The notes below the pieces were generated by a model. It searched no databases, was not told where the DNA came from, and worked only from the letters and a program-made list of their open reading frames with translations. A program made the translations under genes and the position numbers. From Neopararhizobium haloflavum (GTDB taxonomy: Bacteria; Pseudomonadota; Alphaproteobacteria; Rhizobiales; Rhizobiaceae), in assembly GCF_002750855.1 (NCBI RefSeq), contig NZ_NWUC01000013.1, positions 1 through 50,654 on the forward strand: DNA of 50,654 nt. Reading direction: 5' to 3'. Of the stretch, positions 1 to 7,807 are shown one piece after another. How positions within the stretch are numbered: the first letter of the stretch is position 1; each line of letters starts with the position of its first letter.

Positions 1-92
1 GCGCGAGCATGAGCGCGTTCTTTTTCTGGAAGTGGCTCCTTTGAGAGCGAGCGTGAAGCTGGCAGCTCCGCAGCCATTGAGAGGATGAGTCA

Positions 93-437
93 ATGTCACA
101 TCTCCCCGAACCCGGACCGGAAACACTCGCTTCCCGCAATTCCGAAGGCGAACACAGCCGGACTTCAATCAGGAAGGTTCTTGCTGCGGCAATTCGCAGC
201 TGGCGGCAGAAGAAGGCCATCGCCATCATCCAGTCACTCGACGATCGGCAGCTCAATGACATCGGCGTCCAGCGCGTTGAGATTCCCTGGGCGGTCGCTG
301 AGTTGTTTCATTCGGAATCTGACGGTCGGCCCGGTCATGGCAAAGGGCATGACGGTCGTTGTCGCGATACGATGAATGACCCAACGTCGAACGTCGTCGA
401 ATTTCGAGGACGGTGTTGCTCCGAGCCAAAACCATGA
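93..437 (+). CDS. DUF1127 (YjiS-like) domain protein
   Basis: A 114-residue protein whose middle (about residues 33-68) carries the DUF1127 pattern: a basic helix beginning RSWRQKKA, then LDDRQLNDIGV and a short tail. DUF1127 proteins are small, Arg-rich and abundant in Hyphomicrobiales; some act in RNA maturation or in phosphate and carbon regulation, but no role can be assigned here. The start is supported by a purine-rich GAGAGGATGA stretch a few bases upstream. The protein is longer than usual because about 45 residues of low-complexity sequence follow the domain, so the 3' part may be a readthrough extension rather than a native tail. Confidence 0.65.
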   Translation: MSHLPEPGPETLASRNSEGEHSRTSIRKVLAAAIRSWRQKKAIAIIQSLDDRQLNDIGVQRVEIPWAVAELFHSESDGRPGHGKGHDGRCRDTMNDPTSNVVEFRGRCCSEPKP

Positions 438-499
438 GCTTGAGTGCACGCCGAACGAACCGATGTCGGCATTCATGTGCTTGCGCTGATGCCCTCAAG

Positions 500-616
500 T
501 GAAGTCGCCTGACTGATCCCCGCCCGCAGGCAGATCTCCGTAACAGGGAACCCGGCCGCTTCCTGCATCTAAAGGAACGCCTTCTGCGCGTACGAAAACC
601 TCGATGTCTTCATCAT
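500..616 (-). pseudogene. Decayed IS3-family transposase orfA fragment
   Basis: Reading leftward from 616 gives MMKTSRFSYAQKAFL, a stop, then MQEAAGFPVTEICLRAGISQ. This matches the start of IS407-type IS3 OrfA proteins (compare MKASKLSEAQMAFVLKQAED and EVCRKAGIS in the copy at 41363-41629). An in-frame TAG sits where the family has a Lys codon, and similarity stops after about 38 residues. It is an old remnant with no partner orfB nearby. The rest of 438-722 shows no gene. Confidence 0.6.
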
Positions 617-722
617 GATCCGCTCGTCCCAGCCAAGGTACCTTCGCGAGGAAAACTCGAGTTCAGCAAGGTCCAGCGCTCAGGGATCAGAGCACGTGCG
701 TTCTTTTTGCTGAGCAAACGCC

Positions 723-1502
723 TCAGACATAATAGATGCCAGCGTCGATCTCACTCGCCAGATTTTCCTTATTCTCATCGGCCTCGGCGAAGTTCGCCAG
801 CATCGCCGCACGGTCCGCCCCGGCACCGATCTGCTGCGCCCAATACGCGATCCCTTCCGCCTCCCCGGCACGGTCAAGGATATTTTGATAGAGCATCTCG
901 ACGAACGCCTCATCATCCTCGAGCGCGCCGAACTTGCCCTGGAACTCCTCGGATTTGAGGAAAAGCGCGGCCATCGCGACGAAATTGCCGTCACCTTCTT
1001 CCAGATGGCGAACCCAGAAGCCGAGCCCAGCCGGATCCGGATCACGGTCGAACGCGGCTTCATATAGGCGATAGGCCTTCCCCGCATGTCCGTCTGCGTC
1101 GAAATCGAGCGTGCCGTCCTCAAAATCGAGGCGTGCCTTCTCATTCTTTTCGATGACCAGTATGACTGCTGGATTTTCGATCGTCCGGGCACCCGTCTCT
1201 GGGTCGATCGTAATCGTCACCTGCTTCGATTTACCAGGCAGGACGACGATCTCGGATCCGCTGTCGTCGGATGGTTCATCGTCACCCGGCTCTTCGTCGC
1301 TGCCAGTATCCGATTCGTCGACCGGCTCATCGTCCGCCAGATCATCGTCATCGCTGTCGTCGGACGCGTCCTCGTCTACCGAGTGGTCACCGTCGACAGC
1401 GTTATCGTCAGACGGATCATCGTCGACTACAATTGGGTCATCCGGAAGCTCGTCCTCCAAAGTCGTATCGCCGAAAACCGGATGCCGCAAAAACTTGACC
1501 AT
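723..1502 (-). CDS. Acidic DUF4214 domain protein
   Basis: A 259-residue protein. Residues about 17-85 are an extremely acidic run of Asp, Glu and Ser with few other residues. The middle (about 90-130) contains ITIDPETGARTIENP. The C-terminal part (about 140-259) has the DUF4214 signature: LYEAAFDRDPDPAGLGFWV, then FLKSEEFQGKFG, then LYQNILDRAGEAEGIAYW. DUF4214 is typical of secreted or cell-surface proteins, often with calcium-binding or adhesin modules. No classical signal peptide is visible. A surface or extracellular role is inferred from the family and from the acidic spacer; no substrate or partner can be named. Confidence 0.8.
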   Translation of the reverse strand: MVKFLRHPVFGDTTLEDELPDDPIVVDDDPSDDNAVDGDHSVDEDASDDSDDDDLADDEPVDESDTGSDEEPGDDEPSDDSGSEIVVLPGKSKQVTITIDPETGARTIENPAVILVIEKNEKARLDFEDGTLDFDADGHAGKAYRLYEAAFDRDPDPAGLGFWVRHLEEGDGNFVAMAALFLKSEEFQGKFGALEDDEAFVEMLYQNILDRAGEAEGIAYWAQQIGAGADRAAMLANFAEADENKENLASEIDAGIYYV

Positions 1503-1935
1503 GATGTTGACCCCAATCGTTCAAACTCCGCCCACTCAAACACTATGCATCTTGCCGGATTGTGAATGCGATCGGCGGCATTTGAACGACTGCAGTCCCT
1601 ATGTGGGAAACTGGCTTTGCGCCTATCATAGATGGTGAAGCGATGATCACACTCGATCCATGCAATTTCTCTTCGCCATACTGCTGGTCATCCCCCCAAC
1701 CGCGCTCTCCGTTTTCGTGCAGCACATCACTGGCCTATGGGTATTCTGATGATGCTCTAGCGCTACCAGCGCTTGCGCTCTGCGGTCGCTTCCAGCGAGT
1801 CCAGTTCAGTAGCGTTGTTCAGAACAGCCGCCATTCTGCAACCGACCTCACCATTGGAAATAAGCGACTGTTCAACGTCATTCCAGACTGGTCGTTGAGA
1901 AGGAGGCGGCGCTCGAACGCGCCGCCCCACATTGA
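1503..1935. other. Intergenic region with a GC-rich hairpin
   Basis: No supportable gene lies in these 430 bases. The only clear structure is an inverted repeat at 1905-1926 (GGCGGCG and CGCCGCC around an 8-base loop) directly after the 3' end of the leftward gene at 1936. It could end transcription of the leftward HupE operon, but no T-run follows on that strand. Confidence 0.4.
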
Positions 1936-2673
1936 TCAGACCAGCCGTTCAATTGCCGTGTAGGTGCCGCTCGTCCTGATGGTCAGCGACACGGTTTCGT
2001 CTCCCCGATTTCGCCAGAACCAGCCATGCTTTCCTCTAAATGCGGCCGTGAGTTGTCCCTGGTCGGAGGCAACTGATCGGCCCTTCTCGTAACTGATGCT
2101 CTGGCCTCCACCGTCGCCATGTGTGTCGTAGTTGACCGCACCGCCTTCAGAGACAGCCCAGGCGAAGGCCGCCACTTCGCCCTCCACCATCGTCAATTTG
2201 ATTTCCGCACCTTCGCCCGGCTCAAGCGTGATGGTCATTTCATCCTCTCGCATCTCGGCAGCCTGCGCGGCCGCAGGTGAAATCAGAAGTCCCGTCAGGG
2301 ATCTCAAGAGTGAAGACTGCTCGTCCGGCACGCTGGGGGGCGGTGGTGGCGCGACAGGCGCAACGGAAGGCAATTCTGCCGCATTCTGTTCGACTGACCG
2401 GTTGACGCCTTCGGTGCCAGACGGGACGACCGTTCGATTGGCGGCGTTTATCGCCGCGTCCTGCTCAGCTTCTTCGGCGAGCTGCATCTTGATCTCGCCC
2501 ATCTCGGTAAGATTGAGCGCACTGCCGACCCCTGTCGGGTCGATACCGTATTCGGATGGCAGGACAACCGTCACCAAAAGTGCAGATGCGGTGACGAGCG
2601 CGATGCCGGTCGAGCGAAGAAGCCTGGCCGTCGAGGGCAGTTCGGCGCGTGTGGGCATATCACTGTTATACAT
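1936..2673 (-). CDS. Transmembrane anchor protein of the HupE locus
   Basis: A 245-residue protein with a short cytoplasmic N-terminus, one membrane helix at about residues 24-41 (GIALVTASALLVTVVLP), a linker with a run of prolines (about residue 110), and a C-terminal domain starting near residue 140. The C-terminal domain (MTITLEPGEGAEIKLTM, then AFRGKHGWFWRNRGDETVSL) resembles the HupE-associated 'transmembrane anchor' proteins of proteobacteria. It is the last gene of the leftward set His-rich protein - HupE - anchor and starts 18 bases after hupE. A helper or sensing role for the HupE permease is inferred from linkage; the biochemical function is not known. Confidence 0.7.
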   Translation of the reverse strand: MYNSDMPTRAELPSTARLLRSTGIALVTASALLVTVVLPSEYGIDPTGVGSALNLTEMGEIKMQLAEEAEQDAAINAANRTVVPSGTEGVNRSVEQNAAELPSVAPVAPPPPPSVPDEQSSLLRSLTGLLISPAAAQAAEMREDEMTITLEPGEGAEIKLTMVEGEVAAFAWAVSEGGAVNYDTHGDGGGQSISYEKGRSVASDQGQLTAAFRGKHGWFWRNRGDETVSLTIRTSGTYTAIERLV

Positions 2674-2691
2674 GAGAAAAAGTCCTTCAGT

Positions 2692-3432
2692 TCAGGATTG
2701 GGTCACGAAGAAGCCGGTGATCTGATAGCCGACGAGCATAAAGCCCGCGACCATCATGGCGACGTTGGCGGTGTAGGCATGACGGAAGAAGCTCGGCGTC
2801 CTGCGCCAGAACCCCATCACGATGAGGATTGCTCCAAGCGCCAGGAGTTGGCCAATTTCGACTCCAACATTGAAGGCGAGGAGGTTGGGCAGGAGTCCAT
2901 CGGCGGCGATGTCGTACTCGAGGATCTTGGTCGACAGACCAAAGCCGTGGAACAGACCGAAGATTAGAGTCGCCGCCTTGGTATTCGGCTGGAACCCGAA
3001 CCAGCGTTGGTAGGCCCCCATATTGTCGAGAGCCTTATAGACGACCGACAGACCGATAATGGCATCTATGATGTAACTGTTGATGCCGACATTGAAATAA
3101 ACGCCGAGCAGCATGGTCGATGAATGCCCGATGGCGAACAGCGTCACGTAAATGGCGATGTGCTCCATCCGGTAAAGGAAGAAGATCACACCGAGCAGGA
3201 AAAGGATGTGATCGTATCCCGTGACCATGTGCTTGGCACCGAGATAGATGAACGGGATGAGGTTCACCCCGCTGATTTCCTGAATGTACCCCTGGTCGCC
3301 CGCCGTAACGGCATGCGCCCATGCCGATCCGGCAAAAGCCAGCATCAGCAGGAATGCGAGCGTGCTCGCAGTCAGTGGCGATGCGAGTGCACGAGGCAAA
3401 CGCAAACGCCCTGAAACAGGCAGAATGTGCAT
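2692..3432 (-). CDS. hupE: HupE/UreJ-family nickel/cobalt permease
   Basis: A 246-residue integral membrane protein with a cleavable signal peptide (about 1-40, ending AGSAWA-HA) and six or seven helices. HupE-family features include GYDHILFLLGVIFF, FAIGHSSTMLLG and IFGLFHGFGLS, where the His residues in the helices are the likely metal ligands. HupE/UreJ proteins move nickel or cobalt across the inner membrane, usually for hydrogenase or urease. No such enzyme lies in the window, and the neighbours (divergent CsoR/RcnR regulator, RcnA-like and MFS exporters) point to metal balance instead. It lies between the His-rich protein and the anchor protein. Confidence 0.85.
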   Translation of the reverse strand: MHILPVSGRLRLPRALASPLTASTLAFLLMLAFAGSAWAHAVTAGDQGYIQEISGVNLIPFIYLGAKHMVTGYDHILFLLGVIFFLYRMEHIAIYVTLFAIGHSSTMLLGVYFNVGINSYIIDAIIGLSVVYKALDNMGAYQRWFGFQPNTKAATLIFGLFHGFGLSTKILEYDIAADGLLPNLLAFNVGVEIGQLLALGAILIVMGFWRRTPSFFRHAYTANVAMMVAGFMLVGYQITGFFVTQS

Positions 3433-3487
3433 TGGAAACTTCCACGTTTGATGTCGTTCGATTCCCGCGCGAAGGCGGCGTCAAACA

Positions 3488-3865
3488 TCAGGCCCGTGGC
3501 GGCCTCTCAATCTCGTAAGGGCGCGCATGCGGCCTATCGTCGGGCACAGGCTTGGCCCATAAGGCCTGCCTGGTCATCTGGACTGTCACGAAGGGCGGCG
3601 GGGATGCGGGCGTGTCATGGGCGTGGTCGGTCGCATTGTGTCCGTGCAAATGGCCGGTGTACTGCTCATCCCACGCACCATCATCGTGAACGTGACCGTG
3701 CTCTTGAATCTCACGCTCCAGCGCTTTGTGCCGTTCGGCTTCCACCATCGCCGCCTGCCATGGATCATGTGCGCTTGAACTGCCCACAGGCATGGCGACG
3801 AGCGCCAGCACCATCACGAGTGCGACGGCGGCTCTGCGGACGGCGCTGACAACATGAAAACGCAT
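3488..3865 (-). CDS. Histidine-rich periplasmic protein
   Basis: A 125-residue protein with a clear Sec signal peptide (residues 1-32, ending GSSSA before HDPW). The mature part is rich in His and acidic residues: EHGHVHDDGAWDEQ and GHLHGHNATDHAHD. Such stretches bind Ni, Co, Zn or Cu, so a periplasmic metal buffer or carrier feeding HupE is likely. It is the first gene of the leftward operon, and its start faces the divergent CsoR/RcnR-type regulator across 100 bases. No named family is recognised. Confidence 0.7.
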   Translation of the reverse strand: MRFHVVSAVRRAAVALVMVLALVAMPVGSSSAHDPWQAAMVEAERHKALEREIQEHGHVHDDGAWDEQYTGHLHGHNATDHAHDTPASPPPFVTVQMTRQALWAKPVPDDRPHARPYEIERPPRA

Positions 3866-3874
3866 GCGCTAGAG

Positions 3875-3955
3875 ATATCCCCCTTTGACTAACAAGTCGT
3901 TTCGCTTAATTCGATGGCAAGAAAATGGCGTTGTCATATCCTCCCCTCGGGGATA
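3875..3955. promoter_or_regulatory. Candidate RcnR/DmeR-type operators in divergent promoter
   Basis: The 100 bases between the two divergent metal operons hold two similar motifs: ATATCCCCCT at 3875-3884, and a longer element at 3936-3955 with TATCC, a C-tract and then CGGGGATA, forming an imperfect inverted repeat. G/C-tract sites flanked by AT are what RcnR, DmeR and InrS bind. One site lies at each start, so the regulator at 3966 could repress both directions. No binding data exist. Confidence 0.45.
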
Positions 3956-3965
3956 GGTTATCGAG

Positions 3966-4241
3966 ATGATCAACCAAGCGCATGCATCCCATCCCGATAT
4001 CGTCAAACGGCTGAGGCGCGCCGAAGGGCACCTGCGCAGCATCGTCACCATGATCGAGGCAGGCAGGCCTTGTCTCGATGTCGCCCAGCAGATGCAGGCT
4101 GTCGAAAAGGCCGTCCAGCAGGCCAAGCGCACCTTCATCCAGGATCATATCGACCATTGCCTGGATCTTCCGGACGTGACGGTGCCGAGAGCTCACAAGC
4201 AAGTCTTCGACGAGTTCAAGGCCATCGCGAAGTATCTCTGA
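3966..4241 (+). CDS. CsoR/RcnR-family metal-sensing repressor
   Basis: A 91-residue all-helical repressor of the DUF156 family. Likely ligands are Cys36 (RPCLDV), His61 and Cys65 (DHIDHCL), the Cys-His-Cys set of CsoR and the nickel sensor InrS, plus N-terminal His6 and His9 as in RcnR. DNA contacts use the basic first helix (KRLRRAEGHLRSI). Metal binding releases DNA in this family. By ligands alone it could sense Cu(I), Ni(II) or Co(II). The neighbouring RcnA-like, HupE and NreB-like genes favour nickel or cobalt. It starts the rightward operon, and candidate operators lie just upstream. Confidence 0.85.
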   Translation: MINQAHASHPDIVKRLRRAEGHLRSIVTMIEAGRPCLDVAQQMQAVEKAVQQAKRTFIQDHIDHCLDLPDVTVPRAHKQVFDEFKAIAKYL

Positions 4242-4254
4242 ACAGGTTGGCTTC

Positions 4255-5574
4255 ATGCTCGGCGTTCTCTCCCACCGGACCTACCGCCATCTCTTCTTGG
4301 CGCAAGTGATCGCGCTTCTCGGAACGGGGCTCGCGACGGTCGCGCTCGGCCTTCTGGCCTACGACCTCGCAGGGGAGCAGGCTGGGGCGGTGCTGGGTAC
4401 GGCTCTGGCGATCAAGATGGTCGCCTATGTAGCGATAGCCCCTGTCGCCGGAGCGTTTGCCGAACGTCTGCCGCGCAGGACACTTCTCGTCGCTCTCGAT
4501 GTCGTGCGGGCGGGCGTGGCGCTCATCCTGCCCTTCGTCACGGAGGTCTGGCAGGTCTACATCCTCATATTCCTTCTTCAGGCGGCGTCGGCCAGCTTCA
4601 CGCCGACGTTTCAGGCGACCATTCCGGACATCCTGCCCGATGAAAAGGAATACACAAATGCACTTTCGCTCTCGCGGCTGGCCTATGATCTGGAAAACCT
4701 GATCAGCCCCACGCTGGCGGCTGTCGCGCTGGCTTTCGTTTCGTTCCACGCTCTATTCCTAGGGACGGTAGTTGGTTTCCTTGCCTCGGCGCTTCTCGTG
4801 GTTTCGGTTCTTCTGCCCAGCCCCAAGCCGACCGACAGGCGCGGCATCTACGACCGCACGACGCGCGGCAGCCGCATTTATCTCGCCACCCCGAGGCTTC
4901 GCGGCTTGTTGGCGATCTGCCTGTCGGTGGCGGCCGGAGGAGCAATGGTCATTGTCAACACGGTGGTTCTCGTTCAGGGCGCTCTCGGGCTCGACCAGCG
5001 CGCCGTCGCCTTGGCGCTTGCCGCTTTCGGCGGAGGCTCGATGATCGCCGCGCTGACCTTGCCGCGCCTGCTCGACCGGTTCGCGGACCGCACGGTCATG
5101 CTGACCGGCGTGCTCGCGTTGGCGCTTGGCCTCGCGGTGGGACCGCTGATCTCGTCCTTCGAAGCCCTGATGGCGATCTGGCTGTGTCTCGGGGTCGGCT
5201 ATTCGGTCGCTCAGACGCCGTCTGGACGACTGCTGCGGCGCTCGGCAAAGCCAGGAGACCGGGCGGCCGTCTTTGCCGCCCACTTCGCGCTATCGCACGC
5301 CTGCTGGTTACTGACCTACCCGTTCGCCGGTTGGTTCGGGGCGGTAGTTGGCCTCGCGCCGACATTCCTCGTGCTGTCGGGAACCGCTCTTGCCGGACTC
5401 CTGCTCGCCTTCCGGCTCTGGCCAGCCGATGACAGCGACGTCATCGAACACACGCATGACGACCTGCCGCCGGACGATCCGCATCTGCAGGAAGGGCATC
5501 ACCTCGGTCGTCACCGCCATGCCCATATCTTCATGATCGACAATCTGCATCACGAATGGCCGCGCGAGCGATGA
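4255..5574 (+). CDS. NreB-like MFS metal exporter with His-rich tail
   Basis: A 439-residue major facilitator protein with 11-12 predicted helices between residues 10 and 400. The MFS signature after helix 2 is AFAERLPRRTLLV. The tail from about residue 403 is hydrophilic and His-rich (EHTHDDLPPDDPHL, then EGHHLGRHRHAH), as in the nickel exporter NreB. Together with the regulator 14 bases upstream and the RcnA-like exporter downstream, this suggests proton-driven efflux of nickel or cobalt from the cytoplasm. The metal is inferred from context; the transporter fold and His tail are read directly. Confidence 0.75.
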   Translation: MLGVLSHRTYRHLFLAQVIALLGTGLATVALGLLAYDLAGEQAGAVLGTALAIKMVAYVAIAPVAGAFAERLPRRTLLVALDVVRAGVALILPFVTEVWQVYILIFLLQAASASFTPTFQATIPDILPDEKEYTNALSLSRLAYDLENLISPTLAAVALAFVSFHALFLGTVVGFLASALLVVSVLLPSPKPTDRRGIYDRTTRGSRIYLATPRLRGLLAICLSVAAGGAMVIVNTVVLVQGALGLDQRAVALALAAFGGGSMIAALTLPRLLDRFADRTVMLTGVLALALGLAVGPLISSFEALMAIWLCLGVGYSVAQTPSGRLLRRSAKPGDRAAVFAAHFALSHACWLLTYPFAGWFGAVVGLAPTFLVLSGTALAGLLLAFRLWPADDSDVIEHTHDDLPPDDPHLQEGHHLGRHRHAHIFMIDNLHHEWPRER

Positions 5575-5592
5575 CTGCGGCAGCCTCATCAG

Positions 5593-6030
5593 ATGGATGA
5601 TCTCGGAGCCTACGGCGGTCTGTTCCTCACCGCCTTTGTTGCAGCAACTCTGGTTCCGGCGGGATCGGAAGCCGTCCTCGTCGGCCTCCTGCTGACAGAC
5701 CGTTTCGATCCCTTGGGATTGCTGACGGCTGCGAGCATCGGCAACGTGCTTGGCTCCTGCGTCAATTTCCTCATCGGCCGCTTTGCCAACGAGCTGCGCG
5801 ACAAACGATGGTTTCCCGTGAGCGAGCGGGCGCTGGATCGGGCGTCATTGTGGTATGGTCGCTACGGGAAATGGACGCTGCTCTTGAGCTGGCTGCCGGT
5901 AATCGGAGATCCGCTGACCGTCGTCGCCGGACTGCTGAGAACACCCTTCGTAACCTTTCTCGTCCTGGTCACGCTCGCCAAGGCCACGCGTTACGGTCTC
6001 CTGATGATGGCCACATTGAACTGGTCGTAG
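5593..6030 (+). CDS. YqaA/DedA-family membrane protein
   Basis: A 145-residue membrane protein with four hydrophobic segments. The family features are LVPAGSEAVLVGLLL near the start, ASIGNVLGSCVNFLIGR, and LLSWLPVIGDPLTVVAGLLR near the end. YqaA-like proteins are small members of the DedA/SNARE-associated superfamily, which handle membrane lipids or membrane potential. It sits between the two metal exporters with 18-base or shorter gaps, so it is co-transcribed with them. A link to metal tolerance is inferred only from position. Confidence 0.75.
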   Translation: MDDLGAYGGLFLTAFVAATLVPAGSEAVLVGLLLTDRFDPLGLLTAASIGNVLGSCVNFLIGRFANELRDKRWFPVSERALDRASLWYGRYGKWTLLLSWLPVIGDPLTVVAGLLRTPFVTFLVLVTLAKATRYGLLMMATLNWS

Positions 6031-6036
6031 GATGTG

Positions 6037-6759
6037 ATGCTCCAGACACTCATCGACCTTCAGCGGGAGATATACACCGCCTTCGCGGACTACATCAGAG
6101 CCTTCTCCGAGGACGGCAACTGGCTCGCCTTTGCAGGCTTCCTTCCGATGGCAATTGTTTTTGGAGCCGTCCACGCGCTGACGCCAGGCCACAGCAAGGC
6201 TGTACTGGCGACTTATCTGGTGGGGTCGCATTTTTCTCTTGTTCGCGGTCTCGGCATCTCATTGGCACTGTCGGCAACGCATGTGAGCATGTCTATCCTG
6301 ATCGCTGTCTTCTCCCTGCCACTGGTCTCCATCGCGTTCGGCAGCATTGGACGCGCGCCGCTGCTCGAAGATATCAGTCGAGGCATGCTCCTGCTGATCG
6401 GGCTTTGGATGATGATGCGCGCGATCAGAGGATCATCGCACGACCAAACCGGCGGCCGTGGGATCGCTGCTGGCGTCGCCGCCGGTTTGATCCCTTGTCC
6501 GCTGACACTCTTTGTCATGACCTTCGCGATGAGCTTGGGAGTTATCGAAGCAGGACTCGCATTCGCGTTGATGATGTTGGCTGGCGTCGCCCTTACGCTT
6601 TCGATTGTTGCTGTCTGTGCACTCACCTTCCGCGATGGACTGGTGAGTTTCGCGCAAAGATCAACCCACCAGCTCTACACGCTCGGGCGCTTGCTGGAAG
6701 GCGGAGCTGGCGTGAGCCTCACAGCGGTCGGGATCGCGACGCTCTTCCACGTAAGCTAG
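6037..6759 (+). CDS. RcnA-like nickel/cobalt exporter
   Basis: About 240 residues with six membrane helices. The diagnostic motif HALTPGHSKAVLATYLVG matches the HALEPGHSK motif of RcnA and related NiCoT exporters; a second conserved part is GLIPCPLTLFVMTFAMSLG. RcnA pumps Ni(II) and Co(II) out of the cytoplasm. The start is either ATG 6037 or the GTG one codon earlier; AGGA at 6028-6031 favours the ATG. It lacks the long His-rich loop of E. coli RcnA. It is the last gene of the operon that begins with the metal-sensing repressor. Confidence 0.8.
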   Translation: MLQTLIDLQREIYTAFADYIRAFSEDGNWLAFAGFLPMAIVFGAVHALTPGHSKAVLATYLVGSHFSLVRGLGISLALSATHVSMSILIAVFSLPLVSIAFGSIGRAPLLEDISRGMLLLIGLWMMMRAIRGSSHDQTGGRGIAAGVAAGLIPCPLTLFVMTFAMSLGVIEAGLAFALMMLAGVALTLSIVAVCALTFRDGLVSFAQRSTHQLYTLGRLLEGGAGVSLTAVGIATLFHVS

Positions 6760-6920
6760 CCAGTCGTCTCGTGTGACATTTTAATCACCCGAAGGGGTAA
6801 TGCCCTCCAAATTGAGCACCCTTCTACCAATGGAAAGTGAAGCTCCACATCGTTAGAGAAGGTCGCGCAAGAAGGTTCGATCCCGCCCGAGAGCCTCTGT
6901 TTTTCATAGAGAGGTGTCGC

Positions 6921-7661
6921 ATGCATCAAACCACGCCAATTGATCTTCAACGGCAGTTCTGGAATCGCTGGAACACCACTCACCGCGAAGCATCCATTCA
7001 GGACGTGTCGCTTCGCCAAGGCGATGTCGTTCGGGACTGGTTCAACGCGCTCGGTCGCAACGATCAAGCCATTCTCGAGGTGGGGTGCGGGAGCGGATGG
7101 CTGTGCGGGCAGCTGTTGTCTTTCGTCCAGGTGACGGCGACAGACCTGTCGGATGAGGTGCTTGACCGTGCTCACCTCCGCAATCCGCAAGTGCGGTTCG
7201 TCGCGGGCGATTTCATGGAGATCGATTTCGGCACAAAAATCTTCGACGTGATCGTCACCTTGGAGGTGTTATCGCATGTCCGTGACCAGAAGGCCTTCGT
7301 CCACAAGCTGGCGTCCCATCTCAAGCCTGGCGGATATCTCATGATGGCGACACAGAACAGAACAGTTCTCCAGCGTTTCAATGCAATAGCGCCACCGGCG
7401 CCCGGACAGTTGCGCCGCTGGGTCGATGCCGATGAGCTTCAGACCCTGCTCGCCGATGATTTCGAGATACTGGAGCTCTTCTCTGTCTTCCCGAAAGCCA
7501 ACAAGGGCGTGATGCGCGTGGTAAACTCGCGCAAACTCAATCTGCCGATCCGCTTATTGCTGGGCACCCGCGTGGAACGACTGAAAGAGCGCCTTGGCCT
7601 CGGATGGACTTTGATGGCGCTGGCAAAGCGCGCTGGTCCAGTTGATACTCACTCAGACTGA
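6921..7661 (+). CDS. SAM-dependent class I methyltransferase
   Basis: A 246-residue protein from ATG 6921, chosen because GAGAGG lies just upstream; an upstream in-frame ATG at 6837 has no such site. Motif I of the Rossmann fold is ILEVGCGSGWLCGQLL (about residues 52-67), followed by VTATDLSDEVL, VRFVAGDF and FDVIVTLEVLSHV. It resembles UbiG/UbiE-type small-molecule methyltransferases. The substrate cannot be told. It lies alone between the Ni/Co exporter and the chromate genes and is probably a separate unit. Confidence 0.8.
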   Translation: MHQTTPIDLQRQFWNRWNTTHREASIQDVSLRQGDVVRDWFNALGRNDQAILEVGCGSGWLCGQLLSFVQVTATDLSDEVLDRAHLRNPQVRFVAGDFMEIDFGTKIFDVIVTLEVLSHVRDQKAFVHKLASHLKPGGYLMMATQNRTVLQRFNAIAPPAPGQLRRWVDADELQTLLADDFEILELFSVFPKANKGVMRVVNSRKLNLPIRLLLGTRVERLKERLGLGWTLMALAKRAGPVDTHSD

Positions 7662-7807
7662 GGGCTTTTTCCAATCTCTGATCGCTGATTGGCTTCTTGA
7701 CAGTTCGATCGAGGAGCGAGATGAAAGTGCATGGGGAAATGCGGTCTCCCCACGAGGCGACAGCCCAAGCATCGCGTCCATAAACCCCTGAAACGGGAGG
7801 ACGCATC

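Noticed and set aside
1601-1963. 120-codon plus-strand frame upstream of the anchor gene
   Set aside because: No ribosome site, no recognisable product, irregular composition; overlaps the 3' end of the leftward gene.
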